A stretch of 64,000 bases of DNA from Euglena gracilis (GCA_039621445.1 CP154956.1:30944667-31008666), one strand, 5' to 3'; positions 1 through 11,025 are shown, counted from the first letter of the stretch. Program-made: numbers and translations. Notes: generated by a model from the sequence alone, not told the origin.

Positions 1-259
1 GCCATTGTTAGCCCCGCAGGTTCCCACACAACCTGACCGGAAGCGAAGGGCCGTCAGGAACTCAATGCTGCCATTGGTCATCCTTGCCAGCTGGACCTCG
101 TGGCCGGAGGGCAGATTCTGCGGCAGGGGAGCGGGGAATCGGCCGCCAATGAGATGAAAACGATGCAAATGAGCGGCGACGTCCGCAATCAGGCTTCGAT
201 GCAGGTTGACAAAAATACCAGCCAAGAATGCCGGAACTTGGCGAGGAGGGAAATGAGTT
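1..259 (-). CDS. Locus A exon, truncated by window edge
   Basis: The minus strand is open from an AG acceptor at 260-261 (TTGTCAG) to the window edge. The frame includes the stretches VNLHRSLIADVAAHLHRF and VQLARMTNGSIEFLTALRF, which are too protein-like for chance, with low stop density and mixed hydrophobic and charged residues. I do not recognise the family. Together with the membrane-spanning exon at 1612-1791 it could be an extracytoplasmic or sensor segment of a membrane protein, but that is inference. The gene continues to the left outside the window. Confidence 0.55.
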
Positions 260-390
260 CTGACAATATGCCAGCGGAGGGGACAAAAGAACGTGCACAA
301 AATGCTTAAAAAAAACATAAAAAGAACTTATTCCGGAGGCCTCGGTATCAGTGATGGGAAAGAACTGCGTGGCCAGGTGTTAGCAAAAAC

Positions 391-565
391 CCCTGGGCGG
401 GTTCATCACGTTGAAGGCGCTCACCAGTTCCGCCAAGGTGGTGCCTCGGGCGACCATCCGGCCGATCCACAGGGCGGTGATGGACACAGAGGTGTCGACG
501 GTGGAGAGGGCGTCGTTGGCGTACCATCCGTCCAGGAGGTCGGGCGGCAGGGCAACCCATGCAGG
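391..565 (-). CDS. Locus A internal exon
   Basis: A poly-C pyrimidine tract ending in CCCCAG precedes the frame, which reads PAWVALPPDLLDGWYANDAL and then a segment ending near VSAFNVMNPPRG. A GT donor (GGG|GTTTTT) follows. The (G)n tract at 569-582 on the plus strand is thus the polypyrimidine tract of the 3' splice site. Product unknown. It lies between the exons at 1-259 and 1236-1438 on the same strand. Confidence 0.55.
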
Positions 566-824
566 CTGGGGGGGGGGGGGGGGCATTCCCTCTTCTCATT
601 TCAAACTTGGCACTGTGTCTCTGCAGACAGCCTGTCCTCCCACATCTTCTTCACCTGCTCCGCATTGCAAAGCCAAGGGGGTAACTGTCCACACAATGTC
701 CTGCATATCGAACAGTCTTGCAATAGTATTTGAGTGTCAGTCATTAGCTTGACAAAGCAATGTGATATTCCACAATTTCAATATTGGACGGGGTCATCCT
801 GGGCACCCATCAGGTCCCGCTGGT

Positions 825-1215
825 AGCAGGGGTTTTCTTCAGGACCCCCTCATCCGGGGGGTCCCGAAGGCCGGCTGGAAAAGGGTGCTGGCTGGACTCC
901 CCCTCAGTGGGGGTACAGGTGGGGTGTGGCCGGCTGGGAGCTGGACCTGGCAGGCACCCAAAAAAATGACCGTGAAAGCCCAGATCCAGCTGGGTTTCAG
1001 TCAAAATTAGGAGGTGAAACCCCAAAAACCTCCCAAAAATGCCATTTTTGGCCATTTTGACCCCTTTTTCAAAAAATTTTGGCGATTTGTGCGGAACATT
1101 TTTTGGTCCAGCCCGAACTTTATTTCAGTGGACCCCCCTGGGGGAGGGGGGTCCGCAGCCCGGCTGGAAGGTGCTGGCTGGATAAAAGGTGCTGGCTGGC
1201 TGGACCTTCCACAGT
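825..1215. repeat. Dispersed CTGGCTGG-rich repeat, intronic
   Basis: Contains recurring pieces such as GGTGCTGGCTGG and poly-C/G runs, followed by stretches built from AAAAATGCCATTTTTGGCC. Similar pieces recur near 43440-43750, 49020-49280 and 52030-52400. No coding capacity recognised. It sits between two locus A exons. Confidence 0.35.
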
Positions 1216-1235
1216 CCCCTCTGGCTTAAGAAAAC

Positions 1236-1438
1236 CCCTAGCTGGTAGGCCAGGTTGGCCAACTGGTAGTTTTGGCTGTTGTTGTAGCCCAGCCGGTCCA
1301 CCACCACGCCCAATATAGTCGACAGCCGCTGCAGGTTGCTGGTGGCATGCTCGAAGGGACAGGCCCAGGGTCCGCCTTGTTCAATCAGAACGCATTCCAG
1401 GTCAACAGAATGAGGGTGGAGAGCGGTATGGCCGACAC
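1236..1438 (-). CDS. Locus A internal exon
   Basis: After a TTTAAG acceptor the frame reads through HSVDLECVLIEQGGPWACPF and LGVVVDRLGYNNSQNYQLA and ends near AYQLG at a GT donor (GGG|GTTTTC). The frame is uninterrupted for about 67 codons and has two NxS/T-type sites (NNSQ). Product unrecognised. The adjacent upstream exon (1612-1791) is membrane spanning, so this part may lie outside the membrane. Confidence 0.55.
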
Positions 1439-1611
1439 CTTAAAGTCGAATTACGGAACAAAAAAAAACTGATCAGGTTTTGGAAGTGTTCGCCCCTATG
1501 GGACGGACAAAACACACAACAGAATGCCACGTCAAGCGAATAAATAAACAGCACAGAATAATACTCAAACTGCACATTGAAGACCGCAGTAGGGATGGCG
1601 TGCCTGCTTGA

Positions 1612-1791
1612 GTGTAGCCGAACAAGTTCAGCCCGTCCGACAGCAGCTCGGCGTCGCGAACGAGGTGGTCGATGACAGCGTTGTTAGTGTGATCGAAGAT
1701 GAGCACCACAGCAAACACCACCACCGCGGTGGAGATGACACATGCCGTGAACAGGATGAGCAGCAGCAGCCGCGTCGCGCGCAGCCCCTGG
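1612..1791 (-). CDS. Locus A exon encoding a membrane-spanning segment
   Basis: A strong acceptor (TTCTCCCCAG) opens a frame with a basic residue followed by a hydrophobic helix: RATRLLLLILFTACVISTAV, then VVVFAVVLIF, then an acidic segment DHLVRDAELLSDGLNLFG. That is one long or two closely spaced transmembrane helices. The 3' boundary is uncertain; a GC-type donor (CAG|GCACGC) near 1612 is possible. I could not identify the protein. Architecture (helix followed by a large extracytoplasmic-like region in later exons) suggests a receptor-like membrane protein, which is inference. Confidence 0.5.
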
Positions 1792-1914
1792 CTGGGGAGA
1801 ACCAAGGGGGCAAAAAAAGACAGCAGCACCTCGTTCCATTTTGCAAGAGGGTGTGTTCACGAATGGCGGAGGGGAAAAGCAACAGTCGGCCTTATTGAGA
1901 GCAGGCTGTTTTTT

Positions 1915-2440
1915 ACCAACCCCGGGGGGGAGGGGGGGTCCGGAGTGCCTATGAGTGCTGCCCAGGCAGGCACTGCCCCCCCCCCCGGGGGGAGGGGGTC
2001 GGATTTCGGACCCACCCACGGGAACCACACCAACCACACAAGGTGAGTGTATGTCCCTACAGTGCTGGAATTACACCAGAGTTGCTCACCCAGCCAGGCG
2101 GAGCAACAAAAGAGCACTGGTGTAAGGGGTACCTGGCCACTCACCACACAGCAAGGTGGGCCAGAAGCGAAGTTAGTGCCGGCCATAAACAGACAAGAAG
2201 CCTTAGTGCAACCGAGGGGGGGGGGATTTCGGCTTGTGCCCAGGCACGTTCCTTTGAAAATAGGGCATTTTTGGCTCCCGGAGCCTTCAGTGCCGGGTCT
2301 GTGCTAGGGCACTTTTGGCCGTGTACCCTCCCCCCCCCCCCCGGGGGGGGGGGGGGGACCGGGGGGGCCTTGGAGTGCCTGCCCAGGCAGGCACCCCCAC
2401 CCCGGGGTGGGGTCGGAACCGACTAAAATACAGCCTGATT
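1915..2440. repeat. C/G-tract hairpin repeats with GGAGTGCCT...CCAGGCAGGCACT core
   Basis: Two related units, about 1918-1998 and 2325-2412, each combine long C or G runs with a palindromic core containing CCCAGGCAGGCACT. They resemble the short C-tract elements further right, but I could not define TA flanks here. No gene seen. Confidence 0.45.
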
Positions 2441-2774
2441 GAGAGACCTCTGAATTGGCAAAAATTCAGGGAGTTTGAATGTCCAACCTCCCCCCCCCCC
2501 GATATTGACCCCCCTGCATTTACACCTAACACTCACAATTTTGGGACGTTCTGCCAAAATTGTTGACCTCTTTTGCCATAATTTCGGGCTCTTCGTCAAA
2601 ATCGTTGAGACAATTGTCAAATTTTTGAGATTCCGTTGCAGAGACTTTCATACTTGGCGGTCAAAATTTTTGGTACTTTTTGCAAACCCTCTCTAAATCC
2701 AACAAATCATTCTCTGAACAAACCACTGCAACCCCACGGCTCTTCAGAGCAACACAGCTGATGTAAATCAGACC

Positions 2775-3235
2775 ATACCCAGAAATGCCTCACCCCCCCC
2801 CCTCTCAGTGCCCCCTCCCAAAGTGACCAAAGCGTTTGCCAAATTTGCCCCCTCAAAGAAAGTGGCCATTTGCCTTTGACGCCGAAGGCGCCGAAAGCAA
2901 ATTTGACCCCCCCCCAAAGTGTCCACTTCCCTGGGCTGGCCATTTTCTTGTGCCTGAAGGGTGGAAGGGGGGCTGAGACATTAGGGGGTTGGGAACAATT
3001 GGGGGGGGGGTCGAGGACCCTCCACCCCAATTTTTTTTACCTGCACAAAATTGGTCGATTTCTGTGTATGTTGGGATTCGTCATAACTTTTCTTCTTCAG
3101 CAAATACTGAAAATGTCGAAACGGACGTTTTTGGAGGCTTGTGCTTTTTTGCAGCCTTGCTGAAATTGGTCCGTCTTGTCCTGGAGACCAATTAGCCAAT
3201 TGGGGTTGGGGGGGGGGGGGAGGGCAATGTGTTTA
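2775..3235. repeat. Relics of two C-tract MITE subfamilies
   Basis: The segment 2775-2970 has CTCACCCCCC ends, AAAGTG/CCACTTC motifs and a GCCGAAGGCGCC hairpin like those in the element at 12557-13359. The segment 2975-3225 (AAAATTGGTCGATTT, GGACGTTTTTGGAGG, CCAATTAGCCAATTGG) is clearly homologous to the interior of the element at 25852-26188. Coding content none. Confidence 0.6.
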
Positions 3236-4059
3236 TTTGGTTGATTTTGTGCCAAAAATGGGTACTTTAGGCAAGTGGGTACGAAAAATTTTCAATTGGC
3301 TGGCCCTGCCAGCGGACCCCCCCCCCCCGGGGTCTCCGTCCTGAGTCCTATGTTTAAAACACAAGACTCAGGATGAAATATGTGTCTAAACGCGATTTTT
3401 GCCACAGAAGATGTCCTCCCGTTTATCCTCGGTCAGACGGCGATAACACCCTCTTGGTCGACAGGCTGCATGTGTAGCATTCAACCCGGCACAGCTGGAG
3501 TTCTTTGTTTTGAGAAAAAAATTGAATTTCTTTAAAAGAATCTTTTTTGGCTTCGTTTTGAACGAGTTGTGCTAGGGTTTGGATGGACAAGCATTCCAAA
3601 AAAAAAAACACACTACAGGCAAAGGGGAACAAAAAAATTGGCAACTCCCAAAAACTTGCAAAAAAGTTCCAAAACTGCCAGACCACGGAGTCCCAAATCT
3701 CTGGGAAAACAACTCTTTATATTTTCAAAAAGGTTTCAAATTTTTTGGCAAAAATGTCCAAAATTGTGGCAAAAAGTCCACAAATATTTTTCAAAAGGTT
3801 CAAAAAAATTGGCAAAAGTGCCAGAAATTATGGCAAAACATCCCGGAAACTGTGAGTGTTAGGTGTATTTCAGGTTTAGGTTTGAACACTATTACTGTGT
3901 TTCAGAGATGTTTTGTTTATGAAATATCAGTGCTCAACTTAAACATGGAATTTTCATACTTTGTTTATTTATTTTTGCTTTCCATTCATCTTTGATGAAT
4001 TTCTTAAAAGGGGAAATATCTCAAATCTTTTCAATAGATGTTCGGCCAAACTTGAAACC

Positions 4060-4372
4060 TCCCTAAGGTACCTCCTCCTCCTGTTGGGCCCAACCTGGCC
4101 CAACCTGGAAAAAGGTTTGTTGGTTCAAAAAGGCATAACAAGGAATGTTTTCCCCCCATAAATGACTTCTTCGCACAACAAAGTGGTTGGGAAACGTCGA
4201 AAACACACAGTTCCCACGGCGATGTCCAATGGTGATTGGGGGTCTCGAGAATTCATCCATTTGGCATGCGGGGACCCCCAGAGCTGTTGGGCCCAACTTG
4301 ACCGGCCCAAAATTGACCCCCTCCTCCTCTGTTGGGCCCAATTTGACCCAGGTCAATTGCCCGGGGGGGGGG
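4060..4372. repeat. TTGGGCCCAA-rich inverted repeat region
   Basis: Repeated palindromes of the form GTTGGGCCCAA with CAACCTGG or CAATTTGACC appear at about 4083-4110, 4277-4310 and 4330-4362, closing with a poly-G tract. It probably is a fold-back element in an intron. No target duplication was resolved. Confidence 0.4.
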
Positions 4373-4454
4373 GGCAGCAATGAAGAATATGCGGCTCAAT
4401 AATGCACAATTTATTATCATTCTGATCCGGCAAAAGCAAGGGCCTGGGTGTGGG

Positions 4455-4623
4455 TTTCATATGACGCTCATATGCCGTTTGTCTCAGCTTGCGCTCTTTG
4501 CTCTTCTGCTGCATCCACTGCCAGAGCCGCTGCAGTCCCGACGGCTGGCCCTGCTGACTGCTCTGCAGCAGCGCAGCATCAACCGTTTGGTCGACAATGA
4601 CCTGAATGGAGTGGGCATCAGCC
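4455..4623 (-). CDS. Locus A internal exon
   Basis: A CAACTGCAG acceptor at 4624-4625 is followed by an open frame containing RADAHSIQVIVDQTVDAALL, then a Gln-rich helical stretch (LQRLWQWMQQKSKERKLR). The 3' end is uncertain because no clear GT donor closes the frame. Composition suggests an alpha-helical cytoplasmic segment. Product unknown. Confidence 0.5.
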
Positions 4624-5073
4624 CTGCAGTTGGAACAGGAGAATGGTTGACATGGTTATCAGTTGGCGTGGCAAAATTGGGCGACGGGGCAATTTTGCCT
4701 AACGATTGAGGCCTTTTGAGTCAAAATGAAATTGTATGAATTATTGAGCACTGTGATCGAAAGAACCCCACGCCAATGACGCCCTCCATTTGGCTGCCCA
4801 CCACTTCACTGACCAGGTCTCATCGAGGCTTTGTCCAACTTGATACCAAACATGTCAAAATTAAAAACAAAAACTGTTCAAGATATTTTCATCCAATAAA
4901 AAAACATGCCAGAACTGAAGCCCCCCCCCCCCCAGGGACAACCAACCAAGATAGCCATTAATTTTTCTGGTGAAAAAAAACAACCATTTTGCCTTGTAGT
5001 TGTTGAATGACTTACCAAAAGGATATAAATTTAACTGAACTGATGGAAATGCACAGGAGTGATTGAAGCTCAC

Positions 5074-5191
5074 CCCAGCCCTGAACCAGCTGGTGGTACA
5101 ACGTCTGCACTTGGTCATAATCCAGCATGGCCTCTTCGTCGTCTGCATCAGGTAAATGCTCATCAATGGCTTCATGGACTGACATCAGGGA
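5074..5191 (-). CDS. Locus A internal exon
   Basis: Bounded by a CTGTCAG acceptor (5192-5193) and a textbook donor GGG|GTGAGC. The frame reads SLMSVHEAIDEHLPDADDEE, then YDQVQTLYHQLVQGWG: acidic and helical, no stops. One of the best-defined splice-bounded exons in the window. Function unknown. Confidence 0.6.
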
Positions 5192-5739
5192 CTGACAGAT
5201 ACATCTCAGGTCATTTGGGGGGGGGGACTGGTCCTTGCTATTTGTTGGCATGGATTTTGGGCGGCTTTTTTGGCGGTTTGGCTGCACAGGGAAAGAATTC
5301 AAAAAAAATGCAAACTGGAAACCCCCATCCTGTGTTTCTACAAATAATTTGGGAGATGATGCAAAACATGTCAGTCCTTCCCCGATAAACTTTTGACCTG
5401 ATATTCAAATTGTCAGTTCAACAACCCATTTGGAACAAAGTCCCTCTGAAACGACCCAACGAGATATTTCCAATATACTGACCCATTGTCAGAAAACCAT
5501 AATTTGAGCAATTTTGGCCATTTAAAATACAAGCAAATGCATTTTGGTTAGTTGGGTATTTCTCTCCGCCTTTGTGGCTATTATGGCCATTTTGAGCCAG
5601 TATTTCTTTAATGAGCATTTTAGGTCATTTGGGACTTTTTTAAATTATTTTAGCCTGTTCTTGACCATTTCAATCCCCTCTGACACCCTTTGATGATGAT
5701 CCCCCATTTGAACTTCACCGGTGAAGTTCACCGGTGGAG

Positions 5740-6206
5740 GGTTGTTTCGATTAATCGATTAATCGACCAATCGTTCGTCATTGCTGATTAATCGAATCGT
5801 TCGGCACAGGGCGATTAATCGTTCATTTTGGACGTCAACCATGACGGGTATGACATCTGCTGAAAACATACAATTTCGAACAATAGTCAGTCAGATAGTA
5901 CACTACTTGCTGGTATACCATGAAAGTGGTTGTTAAAACTGGCCAACGAGTCAGCGAACGTGCCAGTGAAACGCTGCACGATGCTTATCAGATGCAGCAA
6001 TTCCTAATGAGCTTCGGCGGTTAAAATTGAGCAAAAATAGTGAGCGGGGCACGCAAAGAAATGGTCTGAGTTCTATATTCGAAATCCTCACACCAGGTTT
6101 TAATAACAAAAAATCGGAAGGAACCAATTAATGGTTAATCGTCCGAGACACCCTGATTAATCGCGATTAATCGTTCGCAAGTTCGAAACGATTAATTGGC
6201 ACAACC
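5740..6206. mobile_element. Inverted-repeat element with ATTAATCG motifs
   Basis: Left end GTTGTTTCGATTAATCG and the reverse complement of the right end, GTTGTGCCAATTAATCG, are imperfect inverted repeats. Further ATTAATCG copies lie inside both ends. It interrupts a GGTGAAGTTCACC hairpin whose halves remain at 5713-5737 and 6210-6226. No open frame recognisable as a transposase, so non-autonomous. Target duplication not resolved. Confidence 0.5.
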
Positions 6207-6634
6207 TTAACCGGTGAACTTCACCGTTCAGCGGGGGGGGGGGGGAGGGGGCGGGATGGGGGGGGGGGTGCGCGCAAAAATGTATTTCGGGCAAACAACA
6301 ACACTTCCCCGTTTTCTTACTTAGGGGGGATCATTTTGGGCTGCGTACAACCAATTAGGGGGGGGTGCATTCAATTCAAGTGGTATTTTGTACAACCACA
6401 CAAAAGATGACATTCTGCATTTTCAATTAATTTTTTCGAGGTGTAATTCCTCGCCACAATTTGTGGTGGGAGGTGGAGGTGGGGAGTCGAAAAGTAACTT
6501 GCCTTGCAAGAGAACATGACCCTTCAAATGGATTTCGAATGGTGGATTAATGCAGCTGGGGCCATTGGATGCCATTGGGTCCCATGAGTTTTTTTTGGTT
6601 AGCATTTTGTTTACGAACCCGGATTGTAACCAAT

Positions 6635-6775
6635 AGTGGTGAAGTTCACCGATGGGTTAGGCAGGGGGGGGGGAGGGGGGTCCGGGACCCCCCGGTGAAG
6701 TTTCAAATGGTGAACTTCACCATAGGGGGGGGGGTCAAAATGACCAAAGTCTACTGCCTGATCTCCTGGGGGCAA
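6635..6775 (-). repeat. Terminal fragment of the GGTGAAGTTCACC hairpin element
   Basis: Reverse-complement copy of the left end seen at 14150-14290, 18710-18860 and 27778-27925: GATCAGGCAGTAGAC, a C tract, GGTGAAGTTCACC, then CTGCCTAACCCATCGGTGAA. Only this end is present, so it is a solo fragment in an intron. Confidence 0.65.
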
Positions 6776-7145
6776 TACCGCTGGTGAAGCCGCGCTACCA
6801 CGTCATGCATAAAAAATGACTTCCTTCCAAAAAGCCTTCGCCTCGCGCCTTTGCTGACTTTGGGGGGGGGGCTTTTTCAGGGGAAGGGAAATTTTCGGAC
6901 CTTGGAAGCATAAGGTAGAACCGCCAAAATCGGGATGATTTCGGGGGGGGTTTCAGGGGGGGGTTCAGCCACCACCAGTAAATCAATGGCCCGCACTGGA
7001 CCAAATTGCGGGGTCGTCGCCTGTGATGCTCAAATCGTGGGAATCAATTTTCGATCTGCAACTGAAACTTTGGTTGGGGATTTTTCATTGAGCAAGCACA
7101 CCAACGAACCCCCCCCCAAACAACGCAAAAGTGTTGCACCCATGG

Positions 7146-7620
7146 GCTGTGCACCCCCCCAGGGCGGGATTGAGGTTGAGGTTTGGAAAAAAACCTCAAC
7201 CTCAATGTCAACAACCTCAACCTCAACCTCAACCTCAATGTCACCTCAATGTCCAAAATTCAAATAATTGAACTCACAAAAAGCATCGATGGGACCATCT
7301 CGTCTTGGAAAGCCCTTCCTCAAAGGCAAGTTTGTCAGCTTTTCTGCCAATTTACAACATAAGTGGGTGGAAACAAGTGTGGGTTGGTGATTTAAAACTT
7401 GAGATAAGTGACCAACTACCCAATTTTTGAAAAAATCCATGTAATTTGCCTCTCTTTGTAACACTTTGTTCAAAGCTTTTTGTTGTTGAATCATTTTCCT
7501 TTGGATTTTGGCATTGAGGTGACATTGAGGAAAGATGGAGGGTGGAAAACCTCAACCTCAACCTCAACCCCAACCTCAACCTCAATACCTCAATCCAGCC
7601 TTGACCCCCCGTGCAATGCA
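7146..7620. repeat. Fold-back element with (CCTCAA)n arms
   Basis: Arms of CCTCAACCTCAA repeats at about 7172-7256 and 7515-7605 are inverted around a 240-bp centre. The outer edges (GTGCACCCCCC and CCCCCCGTGCAATG) also pair. The centre has an 80-codon open frame on the minus strand (7246-7494) without splice signals that I trust. Possibly captured sequence. Confidence 0.45.
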
Positions 7621-7742
7621 ACCCAAAAAACATTTCAGGACAGCAAGACAATCCCTTCGGTAATCTCGTGGCTGAACAATATCCGGAGGGGGTAGGTAGC
7701 ACATCCCAAAAATGGATCTTACTCGTGAGCTGTAGATATCAC

Positions 7743-7874
7743 CTTCCGGCATCTTCTGGAGAGCACTCACAAATGCCTCCACAATGGGAAGGGGAGGCAT
7801 GTGTATTTCTGCAAGGTTGCCCACAGGCCTCACTGGTGGAGACGGTGGTCGACCAGATCTCGCCTTCCCCGAAC
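7743..7874 (-). CDS. Locus A internal exon
   Basis: Acceptor AAAACCAG (7875-7876) and donor GGAAG|GTGATA bound 132 bp. The frame starts with a Pro/Arg-rich linker (SGRPPSPPVRPVGN) and continues LAEIHMPPLPIVEAFVSALQ. Exact multiple of three. Function unknown. Confidence 0.6.
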
Positions 7875-8368
7875 CTGGTTTTCATGGTGAGAAAGCCAGA
7901 TCCTATCCCAGAACCATATGGAGTAAAATTTGCCAAAAAAGTTAAAAAAAACCGTACTTTGTCATCCCTCTTCCCAAAGTTTGAAATCTTTTTTCACACA
8001 CGACTAACAACCCCCCCCCCCAATTTATTGACCTTGTGTTTGGTGATATGAATTATTCTTGGGTTCAGATTGTTTTTAAAATTTGCACTCTGCAAAGCGG
8101 AAACCCATTTCAATGCTTTCATTTTCCCTCCATTTTCCCCCGTGCCAAATGTCTACGTCTCATTTGTTGTGACGCCACTCAGAGAATTAATCACAACGAT
8201 CGCAAAGATCTTGAGTACATTCAAGGCGATGGAATCCAAGAAGACATTTTTTTACATTTTTTTTCTCAAGCGCTTTCTGTTTCATGTGAGAAAACATTTA
8301 AACCTGCATCTGGGTGCTGTACACAATGGATCTAGAGTGGGTCATTTACCGGCCGAGGGTACCCCCCC

Positions 8369-8425
8369 CCCGGTGAATGTTCACCGGTGAACTTCACCGG
8401 GGGGGGGGGGTCCACAGCCCCGCCT
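8369..8425. repeat. Right-end fragment of the GGTGAAGTTCACC hairpin element
   Basis: C tract, GGTGAATGTTCACCGGTGAA, G tract and CACAGCCCCGCCTAACCTCC match the right ends at 14820-14890 and 28455-28530. Remainder of the element is absent. Confidence 0.6.
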
Positions 8426-8562
8426 AACCTCCCCAGGGTAGGACTTTGGCCTCTTTGTTGTGAACCATCACTCTTTCTTTGGGCCTCATCTCCAAATCGG
8501 GATCTTTTCCCCGGTTTGTGTGTGTGTGTGTGTTCAATGACGTTGTCGGGACGGGGGGAATA

Positions 8563-8765
8563 CCGGACCCCCCCCCCCTATTTGTCACACACACCCTAAT
8601 AGTCGCCCCCCCTTGGGGGGCGACAATTAGGGGGGGGGTTACCAATGGACCCATGGAAATGTGGGGTAATTGAGTAACCCCCCCCCTAATTGTCACCCCC
8701 CCCTAATAGTCGCCAGGGGGTCAAAACGCTCCCGAGGGGGTGCCATATAGGGGGGGGGGTCACGT
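8563..8765. mobile_element. TA-flanked C-tract MITE (ACGTGACC subfamily)
   Basis: A 203-bp element with TA at 8561-8562 and 8766-8767. The right end ...ATAGGGGGGGGGGTCACGT and the degraded left end (CCGGACCCCC...) match the ends of the 214-bp element at 13751-13964. Interiors also match (GTCAAAACGCTCCC, ACCCATGGA, TAATTGTC/TAATAGTC motifs). Non-coding; presumably mobilised in trans. Confidence 0.75.
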
Positions 8766-8934
8766 TAGTTCTGCCAGGTCCTTTTTGGGGAAAAAATTAA
8801 GAATAAATTATTGTCCAGACAACACCCACAGCTCCAACTTCATTTCTCAAATGAATGAAAATAAGAATGAATGGGGGATAATTATTTGGGGGACCAACTG
8901 TGAAATTTGGGGGATCAAGCAGTGTCTTCCTTGC

Positions 8935-9078
8935 CAATCCCTTGCCTGCTCCGCTGTAGCCTGCACCTCTGCCCCAGCCAGGACAAAAGGCAGTTGGTCC
9001 ATCGTTATCTTGCCATTCACCGCCATCGAGTCAAACACTTTACGCAAAAGCTCCAGTGCATACAGAGGAGCATCAGTG
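8935..9078 (-). CDS. Locus A internal exon
   Basis: A TGTTTTAG acceptor opens a frame reading TDAPLYALELLRKVFDSMAV and DQLPFVLAGAEVQATAEQAR. The best 3' boundary is a GC-type donor (TTG|GCAAGG) giving 144 bp. Helical, soluble-looking. Function unknown. Confidence 0.6.
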
Positions 9079-9524
9079 CTAAAACAGCACCAATTCGATG
9101 CCACAGTTCCACGGCATGCCCTTGTTTGAATGCATAAATCCCAATTGGTTTCAATTCAAACAGAACCAAAGTAGGGGACAGATGACAATTGTTTGTGCCG
9201 TGTGGAGGTCCAAAAATTCTGTCATTTTTCAGAGATTTATCGCAATTGCAATATGCCGTGATCTGTTTGCGAATTTGCCCTATCGATATTCAGATCTCTG
9301 TCGGAAATGTGTTGGGCATATTTGAGGGGGGATCGTACACCTCTGGTCCCAGACAACTCATGGCGCAGCTCATCGCCCTGAAATATTTCCGTAGTTTCGG
9401 CTACGAGAGGAGGGTTTGGGGTCAGGGTCCCTGCCAAGGCTGCTTCCATAAAGGTTGGGGGTCAAAACGCTCCATCGCCAGACCTTCAAAAAAAACACTT
9501 GGCTCTTGAATGACGGAGTGCAAC

Positions 9525-9636
9525 CTTGAGCTCCCCGAACTCTTTGTTTGGCTGGAAATCAGCATTGTCGTCAGGACTTGGGGTGACAGTTAATGAATCA
9601 GTCTGGGTGAGGGAGATAACAATGCTCGACGGAACC
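9525..9636 (-). CDS. Locus A internal exon
   Basis: Acceptor TTGACAG and donor CTCAAG|GTTGCA bound the frame VPSSIVISLTQTDSLTVTPS plus PDDNADFQPNKEFGELK. No stop. Looks like a beta-rich or loop segment. Function unknown. Confidence 0.5.
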
Positions 9637-9959
9637 CTGTCAACCATGAATAAACCTGATAATAATAAAAAAGAAAAAGAAATTGCAAATTTCGAGCAAT
9701 TTGGGTTGCTTGCCCAGTACTCAAGCATTTTCACTGGAGTTTTCTTGAAAGTTTGCAGGCTTCAACAAATGCGGTCCAAGGTCCAACGTGGGGGGGGGGG
9801 GGCTTGGCCATTGTATAACAGTTCAAACGACTTTATCTTGCTAGGCATTTTCCTCCCTCACGATTTGCTCAAGCTTGGTTTGGGTCTCAATCACAACAAA
9901 GACTTGTGGTCAATTCATGGCGGGGGTGGGGTGGGGTGGGTGGAGGAATTTTTACAAAC

Positions 9960-10129
9960 CTCATGATCAACAGGTTCTTCCTCTTGTGCCTTGGGAATTT
10001 GCATGGCCCGCCTCACTGCTCCAAACCCCGTCGTTCCCACTTTGTTTTCACGTTCCTCAAATAATCCATGCTGCATTGCAAGTTGAAGCCTTCCATGGTT
10101 TGCAAAATGCTGGTTGGTGGTGAAATATA
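9960..10129 (-). CDS. Locus A most upstream exon seen
   Basis: Acceptor ATCTCAAG and donor CATGAG|GTTTGT. The frame reads YFTTNQHFANHGRLQLAMQH, then GLFEERENKVGTTGFGAVRR, ending in an acidic tail. Continuous over 170 bp. Product unrecognised. No further locus A exon was found between here and the pogo-like transposon. Confidence 0.55.
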
Positions 10130-10179
10130 CTTGAGATCTATTAGTGGTGATACCTCTTTTATCCCATGTCAACCCTCCC

Positions 10180-10292
10180 CTAATAATAAACTTTTTGTGT
10201 CAATTTTTGACTTCGAAAATTTTGCCCAAATAATAAACCCCCCTCCAAATAATAAACTGGGGGGTTTTATTATTTGGGGGGGCACATAAAAT
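10180..10292. repeat. AATAATAAA/C-tract hairpin repeats
   Basis: Three copies of an AAATAATAAAC motif with C tracts, the last one folding back (AATAATAAACTGGGG versus TTTTATTATTTGGGG). Similar pieces recur at 40745-40800 and 47495-47540. Probably the end of a C-tract MITE. Confidence 0.4.
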
Positions 10293-10509
10293 TATTTCAA
10301 AAATCTGCAATTTTCAAAAACCAAACTTTGTTGTTCTTCTTTTGGTATTGTTCCAATGCAGCTTGGACAAAAGTTGGGGGGAATGTTCTGATTCTTTCAT
10401 TTCTGATTTTGATTTTGAAATCTTTCTCTTTTCAAAACAGGAGTCGTTTTGGGCCGGGTGTTTGTGTCTGTTTGTTTGGGTGGTGTGGCAGATGGAAGCC
10501 CTGGGCAGG

Positions 10510-10670
10510 GCGCATGGCGGTAGACTGGGGGGGGGGGGTAGTGGGTAGTCAGCCGACTAATGGTCGGTAGCTAGTCGGCGAGACGGGGTGGGGGGGGGTA
10601 GTGGGTTGTCGGCCGACTACCCACATGTACTAACGGGTCAGTACCGCCGACTTTTAAGCCCCCCCCATGA
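10510..10670 (-). repeat. GTCGGCCGAC hairpin repeat, copy 1 (empty site)
   Basis: Repeated GTAGTCGGCCGACTAC palindromes with GGGTAGTGGGTAGTC. Inverted relative to 13600-14000. Here GGTAGTGGGTAGTC is continuous, whereas the other copy has a 214-bp element inserted at that point, so this copy preserves the pre-insertion state. Confidence 0.65.
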
Positions 10671-10859
10671 AGAAAATCCTTTGCAAACTAGTCGGTGGCT
10701 AGTCGGTGGTCACAAAAATGGTCTGTGGCGGGCCCAAATCACCCGGAAATGGTCCGGACGGGTCCAAATAAGTGTCTTACACCTAAATAAACACCCCCAG
10801 ATGGAAATCTTTGGTCGGTGGGGGTCGGTGGGCCCCCACCGACCCCCCCCCCCCCCCCC

Positions 10860-11025
10860 CCCAGCGGTGTCGGAATATTTTTTTCCCGGGGGGGGCGAGG
10901 AACCGACAAAATTTGGTGCACATCCCTTTTTTTTCCCGGCGCAAAGCGCCGAGGAAAATTTTTTCTTGCCGCAACCAAAATGTATTTTTTTTGTCCTCCC
11001 GGCCCCGAAGGGGCTGAGTCGCTAA
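10860..11025. repeat. Dispersed repeat shared in inverse orientation with 24740-24850
   Basis: The string CCGGCCCCGAAGGGGC, GTCCTCC, AAAATGTATTTTTTTT, and a GCGCAAAGCGCC hairpin reappear reverse-complemented at 24740-24850. No coding capacity. Contains short stem-loops with GAAG or AAAG loops. Confidence 0.55.

Noticed and set aside
5740-6206. hAT transposon with 8-bp duplication
   Set aside because: Inverted ATTAATCG ends are visible but no 8-bp duplication could be found at the borders, so the class is left open.
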